This document shows positions 6,926 to 12,125 of a stretch of 16,377 bases of DNA, one piece after another (the stretch's first letter is position 1; each line of letters begins with the position of its first letter). This DNA is from Lysobacteraceae bacterium. GTDB taxonomy: Bacteria; Pseudomonadota; Gammaproteobacteria; Xanthomonadales; Xanthomonadaceae. Below the pieces are notes generated by a model. The model saw only the letters and a list, made by a program, of their open reading frames with translations. It searched no databases and was not told the origin of the DNA. The DNA is taken from the NCBI GenBank assembly GCA_003505795.1, contig DNXT01000341.1, forward strand, positions 1 to 16,377, in the 5' to 3' direction. Position numbers and translations under genes: made by a program.

Positions 6926-7756
6926 ATGAACGACCTCCAGAACGCCATGCCGATGCAGCGCATCGCCGTCCCGGTCTCCGGCGAAGCGGCGCTGGCGGCG
7001 GCGCCGGTCAAGCTCGCCGCGCGCGGCCTGAACTTCTATTACGACAAGTTCCATGCGCTCAAGGACATCGACCTGGAAGTGCCGGAGAAGCGCGTCACCG
7101 CGCTGATCGGCCCGTCCGGCTGCGGCAAGTCCACGCTGCTGCGCATCTTCAACCGCATCTACGCGCTGTACCCGAAGCTGGAGGCGCGCGGCGAGGTGCT
7201 GCTCGACGGCGAGGACATCCTGTCGCCGAAGTACCCGATGAACCGGCTGCGCAGCAAGGTCGGCATGGTGTTCCAGAAGCCGGTGCCGTTCCCGATGACG
7301 ATCTTCGAGAACGTCGCCTACGGCATCCGCCACCACGAGAAGCTGTCCAAGAGCGAGATGAACGACCGCGTCGAGCACGCGCTGCGCCAGGGCGCGCTGT
7401 GGGACGAGGTCAAGGACAAGCTGGGCCAGAGCGCGCTGGGACTGTCCGGCGGCCAGCAGCAGCGCCTGTGCATCGCCCGCGCGGTCGCGCTGCGCCCCAG
7501 CGTGCTGCTGCTGGACGAGCCGACCTCGGCGCTGGATCCGATCTCCACCAGCCGCATCGAGCAGCTGGTCGAGGAGCTCAAGCGCGAGTACACCATCGTC
7601 ATCGTCACCCACAACATGCAGCAGGCCGCGCGCGTGTCCGACTACACCGCCTTCATGTACCTGGGCGACCTGATCGAACACGACCGCACCGAGACCATCT
7701 TCTCCCAGCCCTCCAAGCAGCAGACCGAGGACTACATCACCGGGCGTTTCGGATGA
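6926..7756 (+). CDS. pstB: Phosphate ABC transporter ATP-binding protein PstB
   Basis: The 276-aa ATPase energises phosphate import. Walker A is GPSGCGKST (62-70), the Q-loop glutamine is Q117 in MVFQKPVPFPM, the ABC signature is LSGGQQQR (173-180), Walker B is VLLLDEP (193-199), and the switch histidine is H229 in VTHNMQQA. The motif pattern NRIYALYP...GEVLLDGEDI and the C-terminal EDYITGRFG are typical of PstB. The first 30 residues are an Ala-rich extension before the ATPase core. All catalytic residues are present. Downstream, a repeat element separates it from phoU. Confidence 0.97.
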   Translation: MNDLQNAMPMQRIAVPVSGEAALAAAPVKLAARGLNFYYDKFHALKDIDLEVPEKRVTALIGPSGCGKSTLLRIFNRIYALYPKLEARGEVLLDGEDILSPKYPMNRLRSKVGMVFQKPVPFPMTIFENVAYGIRHHEKLSKSEMNDRVEHALRQGALWDEVKDKLGQSALGLSGGQQQRLCIARAVALRPSVLLLDEPTSALDPISTSRIEQLVEELKREYTIVIVTHNMQQAARVSDYTAFMYLGDLIEHDRTETIFSQPSKQQTEDYITGRFG

Positions 7757-7762
7757 AGCGCC

Positions 7763-7865
7763 GGAATTGGGGATTCGGGATTCGGGATTCGCAAGAGCGA
7801 ACCGCCGCCTCCTGCCCGCAATCCCACCCGCTTTTTCCAATCCCCAATCCCCAATCCCGAATCCC
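7763..7865. repeat. Heptamer-array element (GGGATTC/GGGATTG) between pstB and phoU
   Basis: The left end has three tandem GGGATTC units (7770-7790), preceded by a GGAATTG unit (7763-7769). The right end has four units in inverted orientation, CCAATCC three times then CGAATCC (7837-7864). The two ends enclose a 46-base core with GCAAGAGCG on one side and CGCTTTTT on the other. The arms can pair imperfectly into a long hairpin. It resembles a dispersed element of Xanthomonadaceae genomes. It starts six bases after the pstB stop and ends six bases before the phoU ATG. Confidence 0.8.
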
Positions 7866-7871
7866 ATCGCC

Positions 7872-8582
7872 ATGAACAACCTGCCCAACGACCACATCGT
7901 GAAGAGCTACGACGAAGAACAGCACCGGCTGGTGGCCGAGATCGTGCGCATGGGCGAGACCGCCGTGGCGCAGCTGGAGGCGGCGCTGGACGTGGTGGAA
8001 CGGCGCGACGACAACGCCGCGCACCGCATCGTCGCCAACGACGAGGCCATCGACAGCCTGGAAAGCGCGATCAGCCACGACGTGATGCGGCTGGCGCTGC
8101 GCGGGCCGATGGCACGCGACCTGCGCGAGATCCTGGCCGGCCTGCGCATCCCCGCCGACATCGAGCGCATCGGCGACTACGCCGCCAACGTCGCCAAGCG
8201 CTCGATCGCGCTGAATGCGGTGCCGCCGCTGCCGCAGACGGTGGGGGTGCGCGCGCTCGGCCGGCTCGCCGCCGACCAGGTCCGCGGCGCGCTGCAGGCC
8301 TATCGCGACAACGACGCCGACGCCGCGGTGAAGGTCCGCAACGACGACGCCCGCCTCGACGCCCAGTACACGGCGCTGTTCCGCGAGCTGCTGACCTACA
8401 TGATGGAAGACCCGCGCAACATCACCCCGTGCACGCACCTGCTGTTCATGGCCAAGAACCTGGAGCGGATCGGCGACCACGCCACCAACATCGCCGAGAA
8501 CGTCTGGTTCCTGGTGCACGGCGACCAGCCGCTGCCGCCGCGCGAGAAGCGCGACGACACCAGCACCACCGTCAACGTCTGA
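7872..8582 (+). CDS. phoU: Phosphate signalling complex protein PhoU
   Basis: The 236-aa all-helical protein links PstSCAB activity to the sensor PhoR and keeps the Pho regulon off when phosphate is sufficient. Two copies of the metal-binding E-R-I-G-D motif, one per repeat, are at E98-D102 (DIERIGDYAANVA) and E198-D202 (NLERIGDHATNIAE), which confirms the two-fold PhoU repeat. Length and motifs are normal. The ATG at 7872 is chosen because NNLPNDHIVKSYDEE begins the conserved region. No Shine-Dalgarno sequence is visible upstream, where the heptamer repeat lies. phoB and phoR are not in the window. Confidence 0.96.
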   Translation: MNNLPNDHIVKSYDEEQHRLVAEIVRMGETAVAQLEAALDVVERRDDNAAHRIVANDEAIDSLESAISHDVMRLALRGPMARDLREILAGLRIPADIERIGDYAANVAKRSIALNAVPPLPQTVGVRALGRLAADQVRGALQAYRDNDADAAVKVRNDDARLDAQYTALFRELLTYMMEDPRNITPCTHLLFMAKNLERIGDHATNIAENVWFLVHGDQPLPPREKRDDTSTTVNV

Positions 8583-8613
8583 GCGGCGATACACGCCGAC
8601 ACAAAGCGATACC

Positions 8614-8634
8614 CCGGGAAGGCCCGGTTTAATT
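8614..8634 (+). terminator. Possible weak terminator after phoU
   Basis: CCGGG (8614-8618) and CCCGG (8623-8627) form a short stem with an AAGG loop, followed by TTTAATT. The stem is short, so this is tentative, but the position 31 bases after the phoU stop fits. Confidence 0.4.
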
Positions 8635-8705
8635 ACGTATTCAGCGAAAGAATCCTAGCTTGGAAGCACGGACGGGAGATGCCCGTCTGATTGAGGAGAG
8701 TTGGG

Positions 8706-9047
8706 ATGAAACGCATCATCGGAGCCTTCCTGGCGCTGTCGCTGCTGGCCACCGGCAGCGCGTTCGCGGCACCGCCGCACGACGATCGCGACCAGGACCG
8801 CCGCGAGCACCGCGACGAACGCGACCAGCGCGGTCCGGCCAGGCATGACGAGCACCGCGCGCCGCCCCACCACCAGCGCGGCGAGCGCCTGGCCCAGGAC
8901 CACCGCGGCGAGCGCGTGCCGGACTACCGCAAGCATGGCCTGAAGAAACCGCCGAAGGGACACGAGTGGCGCAAGGTCGACAACCAGTACGTGCTGATCG
9001 CCGTGGCCACCGGCGTCATCGCCAGCGTGATCGCCAACGCCCGCTGA
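8706..9047 (+). CDS. RcnB-like small periplasmic protein
   Basis: The 113-aa secreted protein has a signal peptide MKRIIGAFLALSLLATGSAFA with likely cleavage after residue 21. A His/Asp/Arg-rich, low-complexity segment follows (about 24-68). The C-terminal domain has PDYRKHGLKKPPKGHEWRKV and NQYVLIAVATGVI, the pattern of the RcnB/YohN family. E. coli RcnB takes part in nickel/cobalt homeostasis; most relatives are uncharacterised, so a metal role here is an inference helped by the His-rich segment. GAGGAG lies eight bases before the ATG. A small AT-rich tract (8628-8661) upstream may hold the promoter, but I could not fix hexamers. It has its own terminator at 9067-9094. Confidence 0.8.
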   Translation: MKRIIGAFLALSLLATGSAFAAPPHDDRDQDRREHRDERDQRGPARHDEHRAPPHHQRGERLAQDHRGERVPDYRKHGLKKPPKGHEWRKVDNQYVLIAVATGVIASVIANAR

Positions 9048-9066
9048 GGCGCGGGCATGCAGTGAC

Positions 9067-9094
9067 GACAGGCCCCGCCCCGGCGGGGCCTGTC
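9067..9094 (+). terminator. Strong hairpin after the RcnB-like gene
   Basis: GACAGGCCCCGCC (9067-9079) is the exact reverse complement of GGCGGGGCCTGTC (9082-9094). The tail TCCGTTTCCG is only weakly U-rich. The stem is very stable and should separate this gene from the following cluster. Confidence 0.7.
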
Positions 9095-9180
9095 CGTTTC
9101 CGCGTGCCGGGGAATTTGCCCGCGTCCGCGGTAAGCTGCGGTTCCCCCATCGACGCATACCCCTGCCCCGGGAGTCCCCG

Positions 9181-9549
9181 ATGAACCGCAATCGCCACAA
9201 GACCACCACGCTCGCCGGCCTCGGCGCCGCCCTGCTCGGCGGCAGCCTGCTCTCCAGCCCGGCGTTCGCCATGACCGAACTGAGCCAGGGCTACGCGCTG
9301 GGCGCGGCCACGCCGCAGGACGCCTCCGTCCCGCCGCCGCCGGCCGCGCAGCAGGACCAGGAAAAGCAGCAACGGCAGGACGCGCAGGATGCCGCCGAGC
9401 CGCACAAGCATGCCGAAGGCAAGTGCGGCGGCGAGGCCGGAAAGACCGACAAGAGCGCGCAGGACAAGCACGAAACCCACGGCGCCGAGGCCGACAAGAC
9501 CATGGGCGAAGGCAAGTGCGGGGAAGGCAAGTGCGGTGGCGCGGCCTGA
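9181..9549 (+). CDS. hvfA: Exported EGKCG-motif precursor peptide (HvfA-like RiPP substrate)
   Basis: The 122-aa small protein has a Sec signal peptide: basic MNRNRHK, a hydrophobic stretch to about residue 28, and cleavage likely after AFA at residue 30. The mature part begins MTELSQGYALGA, then a Pro/Gln/Ala/Lys linker, then three EGKCG motifs at 79-83, 110-114 and 115-119. The only cysteines are C82, C113 and C118, all inside these motifs. In Haemophilus HvfA, EGKCG cysteines are converted by an MNIO enzyme into copper-binding oxazolone/thioamide groups. The two genes that follow encode that enzyme type and its partner, so the same kind of modification is inferred. GGGAG six bases before the ATG sets the start. 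Specific metal and function here are unknown. Confidence 0.88.
   Translation: MNRNRHKTTTLAGLGAALLGGSLLSSPAFAMTELSQGYALGAATPQDASVPPPPAAQQDQEKQQRQDAQDAAEPHKHAEGKCGGEAGKTDKSAQDKHETHGAEADKTMGEGKCGEGKCGGAA
9520..9527 (+). promoter_or_regulatory. Candidate ribosome-binding site for hvfB inside hvfA
   Basis: GGGGAAGG lies eight bases before an in-frame GTG at 9536 and overlaps the codons of the third EGKCG motif. It supports GTG 9536 as the hvfB start, although the sequence is also required by the peptide motif. Confidence 0.45.
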
Positions 9550-10408
9550 TCCATCGTTGCAGGCAGGCGCGGCCGGCCTCGGGCTGCGCCGCGCACTGAT
9601 CCCGGCCTTGCTGGAGGCGCCCGCCGGCGCCTTCGACTTCCTGGAATGCGCGCCCGACAACTGGATCGGCGTCGGCGGCCTGCCGGGCGAGCAGCTGCAG
9701 GCGCTGTCGGACCGGCATGCGCTGACCTGCCATGGCCTGTCGCTGTCGCTGGGCGGCTTCGCCCCGCTCGACGTCGACTTCGTCCGCCGCACCGGCGCCT
9801 TCCTCGACCGCCACCGGGTGGCGCTGTACAGCGAACACCTGAGCTGGTGCAGCGACCAGGCGCAGCTGTACGAACTGATGCCGCTACCGTTCACCGACGA
9901 GGCGGTACGCCACGTGGCCGCGCGCATCGCCCAGGTGCAGGACCTGCTGCAGCGGCGCATCGCCGTGGAGAACGTGTCCTACTACCTGCCGCTTCCGGCC
10001 CCGCCCGGCGCGGCGGCGCTGAGCGAGACCGAGTTCGTGCGCGCGGTGCTGGCCGAGGCCGACTGCGACCTGCTGCTGGACGTCAACAACGTCTACGTCA
10101 ACGCGGTCAACCAGCAGTACGACGCGCGCGCCTTCATCGACGCGATGCCGGGCGCGCGCATCGCCAGCTACCACGTCGCCGGCCACCACGACCAGGGCGC
10201 GACGCTGAAGATCGACAGCCACGGCCGCGCGGTCAAGGCCGAGGTGTGGGCGCTGCTCGGCCATGCCTACCGCCGCCACGGCGTGCGGCCGACCCTGCTC
10301 GAGCGCGATTTCGACTTCCCGCCGTTGCCCGAGCTGCTCGCCGAGGTCGCGCAGATCCGCGCCCTGCAGGCCGCGCACGTGGCCGAACCGGTCCTTCAGC
10401 ATGGCTGA
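9536..10408 (+). CDS. hvfB: MNIO multinuclear non-heme iron oxidase (DUF692 family)
   Basis: The 290-aa TIM-barrel enzyme belongs to the family that uses a two- or three-iron centre to oxidise cysteine residues of peptides (MbnB, HvfB, BufB). Characteristic segments are FLECAPDNWIGVGG (35-48), LTCHGLSLSLGG (63-74), LYSEHLSW (97-104), IAVENVSYYL (142-151), LLLDVNNVYVNAVN (179-192), SYHVAGHHDQG (211-221) and TLLERDFDFP (253-262). These supply the His, Glu, Asp and Asn residues expected for the metal site. The start is uncertain: GTG 9536 has a plausible ribosome-binding site and overlaps hvfA by 14 bases, while TTG 9557 would give 283 residues; no ATG fits. The 3' end overlaps hvfC by eight bases. 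The protein is cytoplasmic, so modification should precede export. Confidence 0.92.
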   Translation: MARPDPSLQAGAAGLGLRRALIPALLEAPAGAFDFLECAPDNWIGVGGLPGEQLQALSDRHALTCHGLSLSLGGFAPLDVDFVRRTGAFLDRHRVALYSEHLSWCSDQAQLYELMPLPFTDEAVRHVAARIAQVQDLLQRRIAVENVSYYLPLPAPPGAAALSETEFVRAVLAEADCDLLLDVNNVYVNAVNQQYDARAFIDAMPGARIASYHVAGHHDQGATLKIDSHGRAVKAEVWALLGHAYRRHGVRPTLLERDFDFPPLPELLAEVAQIRALQAAHVAEPVLQHG

Positions 10409-11150
10409 GACCCTGCGCGATCAGCTGCAGGCGTTCGCCGCGCATCTGCGCGCGCCCGACCTGCAGCCGCCCCCGCCGGGGCTGGCCGAGGCACGCCTGC
10501 AGGTCTACCGCACGCTGTACTTCAACAACCTCGATACCCTGCTCGGCGGCAATTTCCCGGTGATCCGGCGCACCCTGGGCGACGCCGCCTGGCAGCGACT
10601 GGTGCGCGGCTTCTGCCGCGACCATCGCGCGCGGACGCCGCTGTTCACCGAGATCGGCCAGGAGTTCGTGCACTACCTCACCGGCGCCGCCGCGGCCGGG
10701 CTGCCGGCGTGGCTGCCCGAGCTGGCCCACTACGAGTGGATCGAACTGGCGCTGCAGATCTCCGACGCGGCGATCCCGCCACATCGCGACGGCGACCTGC
10801 TGGCCGGCGTCCCGGTGCTGTCGCCGTTCGCCGCCTGCCTGGCCTACGCCTGGCCGGTGCATCGCATCGCCCCCGGCTTCCAGCCCGGCGAGCCGCCGCC
10901 GGAGCCGACCCTGCTGCTGGCGCGTCGCGACGACGACGGCCGGGTTCGCTTCGCCGAGCTGTCGATGCTGGCGGCGCAGCTGCTGACCCTGCTGGAGGAA
11001 GGCGGCGGCAGCGGTCATGCCTGCCTGGCGCAACTGGCCGAACACGCGCCGGCCGAGCAGCGCGCGCACCTGCTCGGCGAAGGCCAGGCCCTGCTGCGGC
11101 GCCTGCACCGGCAGCGGGTGATCCTCGGCATCCGGCCGGAGCCTGCCTGA
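10401..11150 (+). CDS. hvfC: DUF2063 MNIO partner protein
   Basis: The 249-aa protein carries the N-terminal DUF2063 pattern VYRTLYFNNLDTLLGGNFPVIRRTLGDAAW (residues 35-64) and ELAHYEWIELAL (107-118). Databases label this domain putative DNA-binding, but in HvfC and similar systems the partner binds the precursor peptide and presents it to the MNIO enzyme; that role is inferred here. Its ATG lies within the last codons of hvfB (eight-base overlap), so the pair are translationally coupled and probably made in equal amounts. Nothing is truncated. No DoxX-like membrane gene, which often follows in related operons, is present: the next gene is rnt. Confidence 0.9.
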   Translation: MAETLRDQLQAFAAHLRAPDLQPPPPGLAEARLQVYRTLYFNNLDTLLGGNFPVIRRTLGDAAWQRLVRGFCRDHRARTPLFTEIGQEFVHYLTGAAAAGLPAWLPELAHYEWIELALQISDAAIPPHRDGDLLAGVPVLSPFAACLAYAWPVHRIAPGFQPGEPPPEPTLLLARRDDDGRVRFAELSMLAAQLLTLLEEGGGSGHACLAQLAEHAPAEQRAHLLGEGQALLRRLHRQRVILGIRPEPA

Positions 11151-11211
11151 GCGCCTGCGGGCCGCCGTTCGCCGCAAACTGGCGCCTGGGCCGACCTGCT
11201 AGGCTATTGCG

Positions 11212-11853
11212 ATGAGCGACGACGTCGAAACGCAGCAGCCTTTCTCCATCATCCCCATGGCGCGGCGTTTCCGCGGCTACCTGCCGGTGGTGGTGGACGT
11301 GGAGACCGGCGGTTTCGACTGGAACCGCCACGCCCTGCTCGAGATCGCCTGCGTGCCGATCGAGATGGACGAGCAGGGCCGCTTCCACCCCGGCGAGACC
11401 GCCAGTGCCCACGTGGTGCCGGCACCGGGCACCGACATCGATCCCAAGTCGCTGGAGATCACCGGGATCGTGCTCGACCATCCGTTCCGCTTCGCCAAGG
11501 AAGAGAAGGCCGCGCTGGACCACGTGTTCGCGCCGGTGCGCGCGGCGGTGAAGAAGTACGGCTGCCAGCGCGCGATCCTGGTCGGCCACAACGCCCATTT
11601 CGACCTGAACTTCCTCAACGCGGCGGTGGCGCGGACCGCGCACAAGCGCAACCCGTTCCATCCCTTCAGCGTGTTCGACACGGTGACCCTGGCAGGCGTG
11701 GCCTACGGGCAGACCGTGCTGGCACGCGCCGCCCAGGCCGCCGGCCTGGACTGGAGCGCCGCCGACGCCCACAGCGCGGTGTACGACACCGAGCAGACCG
11801 CGCGCCTGTTCTGCAAGATCGCCAACGCCTGGCCGAGGCCGCCGGCGACCTGA
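11212..11853 (+). CDS. rnt: Ribonuclease T
   Basis: The 213-aa DEDDh 3'-5' exoribonuclease trims tRNA and other stable RNA 3' ends. Catalytic residues are D29 and E31 in VVVDVETGGF, D131 in GHNAHFDLNFL, and H187 and D192 in HSAVYDTEQTA. All five are shifted by exactly six from the E. coli enzyme (D23, E25, D125, H181, D186), so the protein is complete with a slightly longer N-terminus. No ribosome-binding site precedes the ATG. Instead TAGGCT, which resembles a -10 element, lies six bases upstream, so the message may be leaderless. The 61-base gap to hvfC has no clear terminator, so some read-through is possible. Confidence 0.96.
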   Translation: MSDDVETQQPFSIIPMARRFRGYLPVVVDVETGGFDWNRHALLEIACVPIEMDEQGRFHPGETASAHVVPAPGTDIDPKSLEITGIVLDHPFRFAKEEKAALDHVFAPVRAAVKKYGCQRAILVGHNAHFDLNFLNAAVARTAHKRNPFHPFSVFDTVTLAGVAYGQTVLARAAQAAGLDWSAADAHSAVYDTEQTARLFCKIANAWPRPPAT

Positions 11854-11867
11854 GAACTCGCGTCCTT

Positions 11868-11916
11868 CTCGTAGCAATGGCCTCGGCATGCCGACGGTCG
11901 CGATGGGGCTCTACCG
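11868..11916 (+). repeat. GTAG-headed REP element, left copy
   Basis: It begins CTCGTAGCAATGGCCTCGG, with the palindrome CGGCATGCCG at 11884-11893. A tail TCGCGATGGGGCTCTACCG follows. The first 27 bases match the element ending at 12125 on the opposite strand with one difference. A GTAG tetranucleotide next to a stem is the mark of REPs mobilised by RAYT-type transposases. Confidence 0.75.
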
Positions 11917-11996
11917 AGACTTTCCGGAAGACCCTGTTCCGCTGGATGTGGACGATTCGCCATGAAGCGGGCCTGTCGCCGGTGCGGCGGCCCCTT

Positions 11997-12022
11997 GTGG
12001 GAGGGACTTCAGTCCCTCCCGC
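11997..12022. repeat. GTGGGAGGGACTTC-type palindromic repeat, copy 3
   Basis: A perfect hairpin: GGGAGGGACT (11999-12008) pairs with AGTCCCTCCC (12011-12020) across a TC centre. It sits between the two inverted GTAG elements. Related copies are at 682-708 and 3669-3693. Confidence 0.75.
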
Positions 12023-12069
12023 CAGAGCCGGCAGCCTCCCCGCGCGGCCAAAGCCCCCACTGGCATCCC

Positions 12070-12125
12070 CGGTAAAACCCCGTCGCGACTGAACGGCCTC
12101 GGCATGCCGAGGCCACTGCTACGAG
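12070..12125 (-). repeat. GTAG-headed REP element, right copy (inverted)
   Basis: On the - strand this begins CTCGTAGCAGTGGCC and contains the perfect 20-bp palindrome GGCCTCGGCATGCCGAGGCC at 12095-12114. The tail TTCAGTCGCGACGGGGTTTT runs on into ACCG. It is the inverted partner of 11868-11916. The TAG of its GTAG head (12121-12119) is the stop codon of the diguanylate cyclase gene. The region 11854-12118 has no gene; these repeats fill most of it. Confidence 0.8.

Noticed and set aside
7763..7865. CRISPR-like array between pstB and phoU
   Set aside because: Units are 7 bp, directly adjacent without spacers, and inverted between the two ends; no cas genes are present.
8662..8690. Sigma-E-like promoter GGAAGCA - 17 nt - TCTGA before the RcnB-like gene
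   Set aside because: The transcript would begin inside or after the ribosome-binding site GAGGAG (8692-8697). The TCTGA is also part of a small hairpin (GACGGG 8671-8676 with CCCGTC 8682-8687).
9131..9154. ECF-sigma-like promoter (GTAAGC ... CGAC) before hvfA
   Set aside because: Spacing is 14 bases and the match is weak; such GC-rich hexamers occur by chance. No other promoter could be fixed by eye.
9389..9535. MNIO enzyme starting at ATG 9389 or 9410
   Set aside because: That would add about 42-49 residues of low-complexity sequence overlapping most of the second half of hvfA; family members begin just before the GLGLRR segment.
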